From Mesorhizobium wenxiniae (GTDB lineage Bacteria > Pseudomonadota > Alphaproteobacteria > Rhizobiales > Rhizobiaceae), in assembly GCF_002284535.1 (NCBI RefSeq), contig NZ_NPKH01000014.1:186001-250000 (forward strand): 64,000 nucleotides of DNA, written 5' to 3'. This document shows, piece after piece, positions 17,230-24,858 of the stretch (the stretch's first letter is position 1; each line of letters begins with the position of its first letter). Position numbers and translations under genes: made by a program. The notes under the pieces were generated by a model, which saw only the letters and a list, made by a program, of their open reading frames with translations, searched no databases and was not told where the DNA came from.

Positions 17230-17610
17230 GTGCCCCCCTTGCTGGACGGATTGCGGATTCTTGTTCTGGAGGATGAATTCCTGATCGCCATGGATGTCGA
17301 GCAGCTTTGCCGCGACTACGGCGCCGGCGACGTGATCATCGCCCGCAATCTGGGCGAGATCGATCGGAAGAGCGTTGCCTCGCAATTCGACGCCGCCATC
17401 GTCGATCTCATGCTTGGCGGCGCTTCGACGCTCGATTTCGCTTCGCGGCTGCGCGAATCGGGCGTGCCTTTCGTCTTCGCCTCGGGCTATTCCGACATGG
17501 ACGAAATCAAGGTGTCCTTTCCGGATGTCAGATTGGTCACCAAGCCTTATTCGGGAGACGATCTCGTGGAGGCAGTGGCGGCGGCGTGCGGGCGCGGCCC
17601 TCTTGTTTGA
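17230..17610 (+). CDS. Single-domain response regulator, FAT GUY-like
   Basis: This receiver-only protein has 126 residues. It has the acidic pocket (LRILVLEDEFLIAMDVE), the phosphoacceptor aspartate in DAAIVDLMLGG, the switch segment FVFASGYSDMDE and the conserved lysine in LVTKPYSGDDL. The FASGYS segment resembles the FAT GUY motif of single-domain regulators (for example SdrG of Sphingomonas) that take part in general stress signalling with HWE/HisKA_2 kinases. GTG 17230 is chosen because the upstream in-frame ATG at 17140 lies within the direct repeat. It sits beside ecfG-nepR-phyR, so a phosphorelay role is likely. Confidence 0.8.
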   Translation: MPPLLDGLRILVLEDEFLIAMDVEQLCRDYGAGDVIIARNLGEIDRKSVASQFDAAIVDLMLGGASTLDFASRLRESGVPFVFASGYSDMDEIKVSFPDVRLVTKPYSGDDLVEAVAAACGRGPLV

Positions 17611-17663
17611 TGTCCGGAAAACCGGGACCGATATTACCGGGGCCCTTATTGTCGAGGGACAGT

Positions 17664-18215
17664 TCAGGCGGCGTTCGACCCCGTCACCTGAGCCGATATC
17701 GCATCCGGGCCAAACTCGTCATCACCGGAAATCTTCAGGATTTCCTGCAGCCGCGTGCGGGCGCGGCTGACGCGGCTCTTGATCGTTCCGACCGCGCAGC
17801 CGCAAATCTCGGCGGCTTCCTCGTAGGAAAAGCCCGACGCGCCGATGAGGATGATGGCTTCGCGCTGGTCCTCGGGCAATTGCTCGAGCGCGCTACGAAA
17901 GTCCTTGAGGTCGAGCTGGCCGTGCTGGGCCGGATGGACGGCTAGCCTGGCCGTCATGATGCCGTCGCTGTCCTGCACCTCGCGGCCGCGCTTGCGCATC
18001 TGCGAATAGAATTCGTTGCGCAGGATGGTGAACAGCCAGGCCTTGAGATTGGTGCCCGGCTCGAAGCTTTCATGCTTGTCCCAGGCCTTCACCAGTGTTT
18101 CCTGCACCAGATCGTCGGCCTTGTCGGCGTTTTGCGTCAATGACACGGCAAAGGCCCGCAGGCTCGGAATCGAGCCGAGCAGATCCGTCTTGAAGCTCTG
18201 GGAGACGGCCGCCAT
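17664..18215 (-). CDS. ecfG: General stress response ECF sigma factor EcfG
   Basis: This sigma factor has 183 residues. Region 2 reads LTQNADKADDLVQETLVKAWDKHESFEPGTNLKAWLFTILRN and region 4 reads LEQLPEDQREAIILIGASGFSYEEAAEICGCAVGTIKSRVSRARTRL, as in the EcfG (ECF15) group of Alphaproteobacteria. EcfG directs RNA polymerase to GGAAC-N16-CGTT-type promoters when PhyR sequesters the anti-sigma factor NepR. It is translated 3 bases after nepR and both are transcribed from an EcfG promoter, a positive feedback loop. Confidence 0.95.
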   Translation of the reverse strand: MAAVSQSFKTDLLGSIPSLRAFAVSLTQNADKADDLVQETLVKAWDKHESFEPGTNLKAWLFTILRNEFYSQMRKRGREVQDSDGIMTARLAVHPAQHGQLDLKDFRSALEQLPEDQREAIILIGASGFSYEEAAEICGCAVGTIKSRVSRARTRLQEILKISGDDEFGPDAISAQVTGSNAA

Positions 18216-18218
18216 GCC

Positions 18219-18413
18219 TCAGTCCTTTTTCCGTGCAGGTTGGGCCTGTTCCAATTGGCTGAGCAATTGGGCGAAGCGATCCGGCACGTTGTCGGAGACC
18301 AGTTCGTCGTAATATTGTTTGAGTTTGCGGCCGATTTCCGAGTTTGGCCCGAGCGGGTCGCCGGAAGCTGCCCGGCGCCTGTTTGCAGCGCCAGCCGTGG
18401 TATCTTTCGTCAT
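18219..18413 (-). CDS. nepR: Anti-sigma factor NepR
   Basis: This is a 64-residue protein, typical in size for NepR. The conserved core IGRKLKQYYDELVSDNVPDRFAQLLSQLEQ holds the two short helices that bind EcfG or, alternatively, phosphorylated PhyR. The N- and C-terminal ends are poorly conserved and basic, as expected. It is the first gene of the nepR-ecfG operon and lies divergent from phyR. The assignment rests on the core motif together with the neighbouring genes. Confidence 0.93.
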   Translation of the reverse strand: MTKDTTAGAANRRRAASGDPLGPNSEIGRKLKQYYDELVSDNVPDRFAQLLSQLEQAQPARKKD

Positions 18414-18509
18414 CTCTTCATTTCGCCCTTCGTTCCCAGTACCCTGCCGCCCTTCAATACACGACGCAAAGCAGGCGGTCCCCTCGTCTGGTTGCCCGTC
18501 CCGACCTCA

Positions 18510-18534
18510 AACGCCGTCCTCTTATATAAGTTCC
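18510..18534 (-). promoter_or_regulatory. EcfG promoter of nepR-ecfG
   Basis: On the minus strand GGAAC (18534-18530), 16 bases, CGTT (18513-18510). Its -35 element is only 8 bases from that of the divergent phyR promoter. Confidence 0.94.
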
Positions 18535-18542
18535 AAACCGTC

Positions 18543-18567
18543 GGAACTTTTTCGGAAAGCCGGCGTT
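18543..18567 (+). promoter_or_regulatory. EcfG promoter of phyR
   Basis: GGAAC (18543-18547), 16 bases, CGTT (18564-18567). The predicted transcript begins about 75 bases before the phyR ATG at 18649. Confidence 0.94.
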
Positions 18568-18648
18568 TATGTTTTCAGGGCTAATTTCGGGGCTTGTAAT
18601 CACCTTGGCCTGCAATCTATCCAATTACGTCAGAGGGAGACGTCCATC

Positions 18649-19443
18649 ATGAGCCTGTCCGCAACCATCGCTCCGCACCTGCCGTTCCTGCGCCGCTTCT
18701 CGCGGGCTGTTTCCGGATCGCAGGAGAGTGGCGACGCGCTGGTCGCCGCGATGCTCGAAGCCATCATCGCCGACGTCGACATCTTTCCGGACGCTTCGAA
18801 CGACCGCATCGCGCTCTACAAGGTATTCGCCAGGCTGTTCACCTCGGTCGCCATCCGCGTTCCGCAAGAACACCCGCAGTCGGCGTGGGAACAGCGCGCC
18901 GCCGCCAATCTGAACGCGATCTCACCCCGTCCCCGGCAGGCCTTCCTGCTGGTCGCCGTGGAAGGTTTCAGCGAAGACGAGGCGGCGGAGATTCTCGACG
19001 TCGACGATCAGGAATTCTCCGAACTCCTCGCCGAGGCCAGCAACGAGATTTCCCGCCAGGTGGCAACCGATGTGCTGATCATCGAGGACGAGCCGCTGAT
19101 CGCCATGGACATCGAGCAAATGGTCGAAAGCCTGGGCCATCGCGTCGTCGGAACTGCGCGTACCCACGCCGAGGCGGTGGCGATGTTCACAAAGACGCGG
19201 CCGAAGATGGTGCTGGCCGACATCCAGCTTGCAGACGGCAGTTCGGGCATCGAAGCGGTGAACGAGATCCTGTCGTCCACGCCGGTGCCGGTGATCTTCA
19301 TCACCGCCTTTCCCGAGCGCCTCCTGACCGGCGAGCGGCCGGAGCCGGCCTTCCTCGTCACCAAGCCGTTCAATCCGGATATGGTCAAGGCCCTGATCAG
19401 CCAGGCCTTGTTCTTCGACCGGCACGCGAAAGCCGCTGCATAG
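18649..19443 (+). CDS. phyR: Anti-anti-sigma response regulator PhyR
   Basis: This protein has 264 residues with the PhyR architecture. An N-terminal sigma-factor-like domain (about 1-135: HLPFLRRFSRAVSGSQESGDALV, then ISPRPRQAFLLVAVEGFSEDEAAEILDV) mimics EcfG and captures NepR. A C-terminal receiver (about 140-262) has the phosphoacceptor Asp191 in MVLADIQLADGSSG and the conserved lysine in FLVTKPFNPDM. Phosphorylation by HWE/HisKA_2 kinases exposes the sigma-like domain. ATG 18649 follows a GGGAG ribosome binding site and lies downstream of the EcfG promoter. It is divergent from nepR-ecfG, the standard arrangement. Confidence 0.96.
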   Translation: MSLSATIAPHLPFLRRFSRAVSGSQESGDALVAAMLEAIIADVDIFPDASNDRIALYKVFARLFTSVAIRVPQEHPQSAWEQRAAANLNAISPRPRQAFLLVAVEGFSEDEAAEILDVDDQEFSELLAEASNEISRQVATDVLIIEDEPLIAMDIEQMVESLGHRVVGTARTHAEAVAMFTKTRPKMVLADIQLADGSSGIEAVNEILSSTPVPVIFITAFPERLLTGERPEPAFLVTKPFNPDMVKALISQALFFDRHAKAAA

Positions 19444-19622
19444 GACCGGGCAGGCCCGGCCTCGCGCTGCCCCGTTTCCACGGGTCGCCCGTTTGCCACT
19501 GATCGAATGACGCCGGCCCCTTGCGGCTGGCAAACGTCACTTGCGCCCAGAACTTCCCCTGCGCATGACGATTCATTTCGGGCCGGAAAGATCTCCAGGG
19601 ATCGTCTTTTTCGGGAAAAGGT

Positions 19623-19647
19623 GGAACAAACGGCAGCGAAAGACGTT
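19623..19647 (+). promoter_or_regulatory. EcfG promoter of the DUF1328 gene
   Basis: GGAAC (19623-19627), 16 bases, CGTT (19644-19647), about 30 bases before the ATG at 19677. Confidence 0.9.
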
Positions 19648-19676
19648 TTTGCTGTACCATTTGAAGGAGAAGGATC

Positions 19677-19844
19677 ATGCTTTACTGGGCGCTCGTGTTT
19701 CTCGTCGTCGCGATCATTGCAGGCGCTCTTGGTTTCGGTGGTATAGCCGGCACCTCGGCAGGTATAGCGCAGATATTGTTTTTCATCTTTCTCGCTTTCC
19801 TGATCATCTCGCTTATTGCGGGCTTGTTCAAACGCGCGTCGTGA
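19677..19844 (+). CDS. DUF1328 (YtjA) family small membrane protein
   Basis: The 55-residue protein starts [20 protein letters not shown] and contains the conserved [19 protein letters not shown] block, ending in a basic tail (GLFKRAS). It has two membrane helices and is almost entirely hydrophobic. This is the DUF1328/YtjA family, small inner-membrane proteins linked to stress in several bacteria but without known function. AAGGAGAAGG lies seven bases before the ATG. It is expressed from an EcfG promoter and follows phyR. Confidence 0.9.
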   Translation: MLYWALVFLVVAIIAGALGFGGIAGTSAGIAQILFFIFLAFLIISLIAGLFKRAS

Positions 19845-19937
19845 ACTGCGATCCAACACTGGGAACCGCACCCCTCAAGTGGTTTCCAGCTACCGCCGGG
19901 CAGTGTCCTTCAACCGCCGCTCGGCGGACTTCTTTTG

Positions 19938-19962
19938 GGAACCCATTTTTCCGTCAGCCGTT
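19938..19962 (+). promoter_or_regulatory. EcfG promoter of an HWE kinase gene
   Basis: GGAAC (19938-19942), 16 bases, CGTT (19959-19962), about 30 bases before the ATG at 19992. Confidence 0.9.
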
Positions 19963-19991
19963 CAGCTTGGATCGGGTGGGTGAAGTTACCG

Positions 19992-21026
19992 ATGCAATCC
20001 AGAGCCGGAGACATGAAAGACAGCGGACGGAGCGATGAGATCATCGCTCTGCATTCCGATGACAGCGAAATGCAGCTTGGTCGGGCCCTTCTCCATGCGC
20101 TGCACAATGCCGGCATTTCGGTTCTCTATCAGGATCGCGAGATGAGAACCGTCTGGGCCCGCAACATGCGCCCGCCATGGGCTTCCGATACTGCCGATAG
20201 CAACGGCATGCTGCCCTTGGTGCATGCGGAACGCATCGGTGCCGCCAAACGCAACGTAGTCGCATCCGGCAATCCGGAACATCTTGAGCTCAGCATTCCC
20301 GCCGACGATGGCGTTCGCTGGTTCCAAATATGGGTAGACGCTGATCACGACGACGGCGGCGCCGTGCAGGGCGTCGTCACCACGATGGTCGAAACGACCG
20401 AGCAGAAACGTCGCGAGCAGACCCTGAAAACGCTGCTGCGCGAGGTCAGCCACCGCTCGAAGAACCTTTTGGCCATCATCCAGAGCATCGCCACCCAGAC
20501 CAGCCGTTATTCGGACACGCTCAGTGATTTCCTGACACGCTTTCGCGGCCGGCTGCAGTCGCTTGCCTCATCCCAGGATTTGGTGACCTCGTCCAACTGG
20601 CGGGGAGCGGCACTGCGCGAACTGGTGTCCGGCCAGGTCGGCCGCTACGGAGCCGACCCCTTGCGCAGCCTGCGCTTCCAGGGTGCAAATCCATACCTCA
20701 ACCCCAATGCCGCCCTGCATATAGGCTTGGCCATGCACGAACTTGCCGTCAATTCAGTCAGCTATGGCGCTCTGTCGCGAGCCGACGGATTCGTCGAGGT
20801 GACGGCCGATCTGACGGCTGCTTCCGCTGGCGAGACCGCACTATCGCTGACGTGGGCCGAAGCCATCGGGGCCAATGACAATCAGCCCAGCGAGAAGCGT
20901 TTTGGCAGCGTCGCGCTCGAGCGCGTCGTGCCTGCGTCGTTGAACGGAACGGCGACGCTTAAAATCACCGGGGACCGCCTCGAGTATCGCCTTGTCGTTC
21001 CTCGCGGCAATTTCGAGACGGATTGA
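19992..21026 (+). CDS. HWE/HisKA_2-family sensor histidine kinase, cytosolic
   Basis: This kinase of about 344 residues has no membrane segment. An N-terminal PAS-like domain (LLHALHNAGISVLYQDREMRTVWARNM) ends in TMVETTEQKRREQ. The kinase core carries the phospho-histidine in LLREVSHRSKNLLAIIQSIATQTSRY and the ATPase helix AMHELAVNSVSYGALS. It is transcribed from an EcfG promoter 500 bases after phyR, which makes it the prime candidate for a PhyR kinase or phosphatase. ATG 19992 is chosen. ATG 20013 is possible. Confidence 0.88.
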   Translation: MQSRAGDMKDSGRSDEIIALHSDDSEMQLGRALLHALHNAGISVLYQDREMRTVWARNMRPPWASDTADSNGMLPLVHAERIGAAKRNVVASGNPEHLELSIPADDGVRWFQIWVDADHDDGGAVQGVVTTMVETTEQKRREQTLKTLLREVSHRSKNLLAIIQSIATQTSRYSDTLSDFLTRFRGRLQSLASSQDLVTSSNWRGAALRELVSGQVGRYGADPLRSLRFQGANPYLNPNAALHIGLAMHELAVNSVSYGALSRADGFVEVTADLTAASAGETALSLTWAEAIGANDNQPSEKRFGSVALERVVPASLNGTATLKITGDRLEYRLVVPRGNFETD

Positions 21027-21179
21027 CCGGACAACAGCCGAGCCAAAGAGGGCTGGGGCCAAGAGGCCTGAATACCGGCCGCGCCGGCCTTAACCACCTG
21101 TTCACCATAAAGTCCGAAGCTGTTCAGACACCGATCCGCATGACGTTTTCGATCGCAGTCTGCTGCGCAGTACGGAGGA

Positions 21180-21362
21180 ATGGCTTTGACGGTTGCCGAC
21201 ATCAACAGGCTGGAACAGGCCGCACGCGTTTCGATGGGCGGGTTTCAGGATCTCGAAGCATCCGCGATGCCGTCGCCCCGTGCTACCCACCCGACCCCCG
21301 GCCTCGCCGCAATCGGGGTGGCTGCGGTGGTCGTCCTGGCCGCCGCATTCCAGTTGATCTAG
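21180..21362 (+). CDS. Possible small protein with C-terminal membrane helix
   Basis: This 60-codon frame encodes a polar N-terminus (MALTVADINRLEQAARVSMGGFQD) and a hydrophobic end (GLAAIGVAAVVVLAAAFQLI) that looks like a tail anchor. GGAGGA abuts the ATG too closely, but a TTG two codons later would have normal spacing. I do not recognise a family and see no promoter motif. It may be real, because tail-anchored small proteins are frequent in this neighbourhood. Confidence 0.4.
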   Translation: MALTVADINRLEQAARVSMGGFQDLEASAMPSPRATHPTPGLAAIGVAAVVVLAAAFQLI

Positions 21363-21445
21363 AGCGTCGGACCCAAAGTGGCCGGCGGCTTGTGCTTGCT
21401 TCATGTCGACCTGTTCTCCAATCAGTCGCGCCAGCCGGCATCGCA

Positions 21446-21470
21446 GGAACTTTGACGAATATGGCCCGTT
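21446..21470 (+). promoter_or_regulatory. EcfG promoter of the 108-residue exported protein
   Basis: GGAAC (21446-21450), 16 bases, CGTT (21467-21470). It lies 24 bases before the ATG at 21494 and argues against an earlier in-frame ATG at 21461. Confidence 0.88.
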
Positions 21471-21493
21471 CTTATGGCGAGAGGATACTCGCC

Positions 21494-21820
21494 ATGGAAC
21501 ACATCGCTGCCGTGTTGCTTGTCATTGGCTGTTCTAACGCGATGACGGAATGTCGTGAACTGCCCGTATCGGTGGGTGTTTTTGAAACCGCTCAGGAATG
21601 CGCCGCCGAGCGTGCGTTTGTCTTGAGCAATGTGCAGGGTCAGGCTCCGCGCATAATTGCCAAATGCCTTTCCGTCGATCCGGCACTTGAGGATGATTAC
21701 GATCAGATCGTCTGGAATGTGCGTCCGGACGGCACGCTCGACGCTTCCGTGGAGATTTCCAATCTTGAGGTTGCTTCGACCGGCGCGCGCCCCGAAAAAG
21801 ATTCTCTTAGCCAACAATGA
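21494..21820 (+). CDS. Hypothetical exported cysteine-containing protein, EcfG-controlled
   Basis: The 108-residue product begins MEHIAAVLLVIGCSNAMTECRELP, a short hydrophobic stretch that could be a signal sequence. Later cysteines (AQECAAERAF and IAKCLSV) could form disulfides outside the cytoplasm. The C-terminus is acidic and hydrophilic. I do not recognise a family. GAGAGG lies before the ATG and an exact EcfG promoter just upstream, so expression during general stress is expected. The lipoprotein gene 80 bases downstream may be cotranscribed. Confidence 0.68.
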   Translation: MEHIAAVLLVIGCSNAMTECRELPVSVGVFETAQECAAERAFVLSNVQGQAPRIIAKCLSVDPALEDDYDQIVWNVRPDGTLDASVEISNLEVASTGARPEKDSLSQQ

Positions 21821-21899
21821 AATCGATCGGGCAAAACCCTTTTTCGCATGGTAAGTGACGGGTGGAGCTCAAGTGAGGACAAAAGCGAGGAGTGACCCT

Positions 21900-22142
21900 A
21901 TGCGGAAGATGATTATTGCCATGGTTGCCGTGGTCGCAGTCAGCGGCTGCAGCACCACCGAGCGGGATGTCGGCGTCGGCGCCGGTGTCGGCGCTCTGGC
22001 CGGCGGCCTGATTGACGGCGGCAAGGGTGCGCTGGTCGGCGCAGCCATCGGTGCCGGTACCGGCCTGCTGGTGCGCAACCTGCGCAATGGCTATTGCCAG
22101 TACCGCGACAACCGTGGCCGTCTGTTTACGGCTCGCTGCTGA
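21900..22142 (+). CDS. Glycine-zipper lipoprotein
   Basis: The 80-residue precursor has a lipoprotein signal (MRKMIIAMVAVVAVSGC, lipobox VSGC). A glycine-zipper region (GVGAGVGALAGGLIDGGKGA followed by LVGAAIGAGTGLLV) and a short C-terminal part with CQYRDNRGRLFTARC come next. Glycine-zipper proteins of this size are outer-membrane-associated and often stress-induced, such as YmgG or osmotically inducible lipoproteins. GAGGAG lies eight bases before the ATG. It probably shares the EcfG promoter of the preceding gene. Confidence 0.85.
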   Translation: MRKMIIAMVAVVAVSGCSTTERDVGVGAGVGALAGGLIDGGKGALVGAAIGAGTGLLVRNLRNGYCQYRDNRGRLFTARC

Positions 22143-22173
22143 TCCGTTTCAAACGCATGAGGCAATAGAAGCG

Positions 22174-22198
22174 GAGACCGGACGAGCCGGTCTCTGTT
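22174..22198 (+). terminator. Hairpin terminator after the lipoprotein gene
   Basis: An 8-bp perfect stem GAGACCGG/CCGGTCTC is followed by a short T-rich stretch (TGTTTA). It is convergent with the end of the CHASE kinase gene. Confidence 0.6.
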
Positions 22199-22238
22199 TA
22201 CTTTCGCCTTCGAAAACGGTCGGTTTGCGGCAGCGTTT

Positions 22239-23882
22239 TCAGTCCGACAGTGGGATCCTGATTTCCACTCTCAATCCGCCATCGTGAAAATCGCGATTGA
22301 TCGTACCGCGCAATTCGCGCGTCACGTTCAAATCGATCAGCTTGGTGCCAAAACCGGTTTTGGCAGGTGCTTCAAGCTTCTTCTGGCCGACTTCGCGCCA
22401 GTTGAGAACCAGCGTCCGGTCGCGCCAGCGGCCCTCGACCGACCAGGCGACCTTGAGCGCACCGACCGAGTTGCCGGCTTCGCCATATTTCAGCGCATTC
22501 GTCGCCAGTTCGTGAAAGGTCAGGCCGAGCGCTTGCGTCGTTGTCTCGTCGAGCAGCACCTCTGGCCCCGACAATATCCCCTCAGGAAGCTCCTTGCCGA
22601 ATACCTGACCAAGCTCGATCCGCAAGAGATCGCCGAGGTCTGCCTTCTGCCAGCGCGAGCGCGTCAGCATGTCCTGGGATGCCGCCATCGCTTGCAGCCG
22701 GGCCGAAAAAGAGGACGAGAACTCGTGGACGTCGGTGGCGTGCGATGCCGTCTGTCGCGCGATCGCCAGCACCCGCGTGATCGAGTTCTTGATGCGGTGC
22801 TTCATCTCCTGCAGCATCAGATCTTTTTCGAGCAGGCTTTTTTCCGTCGTCTCATGAAGCAGCGAGACCGCGTCATAGGCCCGCTCCTGATAGCGTGCCA
22901 CCAGCGCGATGGTTCCCGCGAGCAGCAGCCCGAACAGGCCGAGCATCACCGGAATGGCGCGCGAGGAGGGTTGCGAAAAGGCGCTTGTCGGCCTGAACAG
23001 GACGGTCCATGGACGTCCGGCGATGGTGATCTCGCGAGAAACCACCAGCCTGTCACCGAAGATCGACGCCGGCGGCGTTTCCGACTGGAACAAAAGATGG
23101 TCGGCATCAACCTTGCCGTCATAGATTTCGATGTTGACCGGCAGCAGCGGCGTCCGGCTGAGCGCGGTCTGGAACAGATCGCGAGCGCGAAAGGCCGCGT
23201 AAAGAAAGCCTGATGTCGTGGATCTGGTCGCATCGACGCCGTCCGGCGCGGTTTCGACATTGAGCCGCACGAAGACCAGGAAGCCGGTGAAGGTCTGCGC
23301 AGCACCTGTTTCCTTGCCTAACTGCGCGCGCCCGCTCGCGTGCTGCTGGTTATCGGCCATCGCCTTTTCGATCGCCTCACGCCGCACCGGTTCTGTGAAC
23401 ATGTCGTAGCCGATGCTGGATTGATTGGAAGGGTCCAGCGGCTCGAACAGCGTGATGGGCGTCCGCCAGGGCAGCGTCGTCGTAGCCGGATAGATCGGAT
23501 GGCTGGCGCCATAGTCGTGCAGGATGGCACGCTCGACCGCTGCCTCGTCGCCGGGTCTCGTCAGCCGGAGAAAGCCGATGCCGCGCAGGCCGGCGAAATT
23601 GTCGTCAATATCGAGCGCGTTGAAGAACGCCTTGAACTCGCCGCGCGAAATCCCACCATTGCGCGCCTCGAACAGCGCATGGGTCGATCGCAGCAGCGAC
23701 AGATGCAGGTCGATGCGGCTATCGATCCGGTTGAGCGCATCGTCCGCCGTCGCCTCGAACTTGATGCGCGCCGCTTCCTGCGTGGCGAAATAGGCGAATC
23801 CCGCCATCGTGAGGCTGATCAGCGCGACGGCGATGAAAGCGACGATCGGAAAGAACTTCTTCAAATTGCTGCTGCGGCCCAT
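22239..23882 (-). CDS. Membrane-bound CHASE-domain HWE sensor histidine kinase
   Basis: This protein has about 547 residues. A first membrane helix (about 10-32) precedes a periplasmic CHASE domain (about 60-260, with RGIGFLRLTRPGDEAAVERAI and a PITLFEPLD block). A second helix is at about 305-325 (LGLFGLLLAGTIALVARY). The HWE kinase module has the phospho-histidine in LMLQEMKHRIKNSITRVLAIARQTA and the ATPase helix TFHELATNALKYGEAGNS. CHASE domains sense small external ligands. ATG 23882 follows a GGGGA. A second in-frame ATG at 23903 is possible. It is the third HWE-type kinase within 10 kb of phyR, with no EcfG promoter of its own visible. Confidence 0.88.
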   Translation of the reverse strand: MGRSSNLKKFFPIVAFIAVALISLTMAGFAYFATQEAARIKFEATADDALNRIDSRIDLHLSLLRSTHALFEARNGGISRGEFKAFFNALDIDDNFAGLRGIGFLRLTRPGDEAAVERAILHDYGASHPIYPATTTLPWRTPITLFEPLDPSNQSSIGYDMFTEPVRREAIEKAMADNQQHASGRAQLGKETGAAQTFTGFLVFVRLNVETAPDGVDATRSTTSGFLYAAFRARDLFQTALSRTPLLPVNIEIYDGKVDADHLLFQSETPPASIFGDRLVVSREITIAGRPWTVLFRPTSAFSQPSSRAIPVMLGLFGLLLAGTIALVARYQERAYDAVSLLHETTEKSLLEKDLMLQEMKHRIKNSITRVLAIARQTASHATDVHEFSSSFSARLQAMAASQDMLTRSRWQKADLGDLLRIELGQVFGKELPEGILSGPEVLLDETTTQALGLTFHELATNALKYGEAGNSVGALKVAWSVEGRWRDRTLVLNWREVGQKKLEAPAKTGFGTKLIDLNVTRELRGTINRDFHDGGLRVEIRIPLSD

Positions 23883-23988
23883 GGTTCCCCATCTTATGGG
23901 CAAGTCCTCGCGTCAACACAATGGCGCGGCCAAACCATCATGACCGCTGGCACATCACATGACGGGTATTAGCCGGCTTGTTGAAGCT

Positions 23989-24783
23989 TCAGGCGGCGAT
24001 CTTCAGCGCACCTGGCCCAGGAATGGCACCGGGCGGGCACTTGCCCAGGATGATCATGCCGAGCACCTCGTCCTGGGTCACGTCGCTGGTGCGCGCCGTG
24101 CCGACGACCCGACCATTCTTCATCACGCAGACGCGGTCGGCAAGCTCGAACACATCGTGGATGTCGTGACTGATCAGGAAAATGCCGATGCCGTCGGCCT
24201 TGAGCTGCATGACCAATTCGCCGACCTGTGCCGTTTCCTGCGGGCCCAGTGCCGCCGTTGGCTCATCCATGATCAGGATGCGGGCGTTGAACAGGATGGC
24301 GCGCGCGATAGCCACTGACTGCCGCTGGCCGCCCGAAAGCTTGACAACCGGCTCCTTGAAGCGCTGGAAGCGGGGATTGAGCCTGCCCATCACCTTGCGC
24401 GCCTCGGCCTCCATGGCGCCATCGTCGAGCGTGCCCCAGCCGGTCATCAGCTCGCGGCCGAGGAAGAGGTTGGCGGCGGCGTCGACATTGTCGGCGAGCG
24501 CCAGCGTCTGGTAGATCGTCTCGATGCCATATTTCTTGGCATCGCGCGGATTGGAGATCGAAGCCTCCTCGCCATTGACGAAGATCTGGCCCGAGTCGCG
24601 CTTGTAGGCGCCGGACAGGATCTTGATCAGCGTCGACTTGCCGGCACCGTTGTGGCCAAGCAGCGCCACGACTTCGCCCGGGAAAAGGTCGATCGACGCA
24701 TCGTCGACGGCGCGAATGCCGCCGAAGGCAATCGAGATTTTGCGCATGTCGATCAGTGGCGTGGGAGCAGTTGTGTCAGCCAT
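23989..24783 (-). CDS. xylG: Sugar ABC transporter ATP-binding protein (XylG-like, single domain)
   Basis: This ATPase has 264 residues. Walker A is [14 protein letters not shown], the signature is [15 protein letters not shown], Walker B is [11 protein letters not shown], and the H-loop is [10 protein letters not shown]. It supplies energy to the permease encoded upstream. E. coli XylG carries two such cassettes in about 510 residues. Here only one is present, so the ATPase must act as a homodimer, as in FrcA-type rhizobial systems. The start follows AGGGAGGAACGATC. The repeat at 24811 separates it from the permease gene. Confidence 0.88.
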   Translation of the reverse strand: MADTTAPTPLIDMRKISIAFGGIRAVDDASIDLFPGEVVALLGHNGAGKSTLIKILSGAYKRDSGQIFVNGEEASISNPRDAKKYGIETIYQTLALADNVDAAANLFLGRELMTGWGTLDDGAMEAEARKVMGRLNPRFQRFKEPVVKLSGGQRQSVAIARAILFNARILIMDEPTAALGPQETAQVGELVMQLKADGIGIFLISHDIHDVFELADRVCVMKNGRVVGTARTSDVTQDEVLGMIILGKCPPGAIPGPGALKIAA

Positions 24784-24810
24784 GATCGTTCCTCCCTATG
24801 GTTTTTGCTT

Positions 24811-24858
24811 GAGCATGATCTTGTCGAAACCGGTATCCACTTTTTCGGGATCATGCTC
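24811..24858. repeat. 48-bp palindromic rhizobial intergenic repeat (RIME-like)
   Basis: Terminal inverted repeats GAGCATGATC and GATCATGCTC enclose a partly self-complementary middle (GAAACCGG, then CCACTTTTTCGGGATC). This is the common Mesorhizobium/Rhizobium palindromic repeat type. It sits between two genes of one operon and its right end overlaps the stop codon of the permease gene. Confidence 0.88.
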
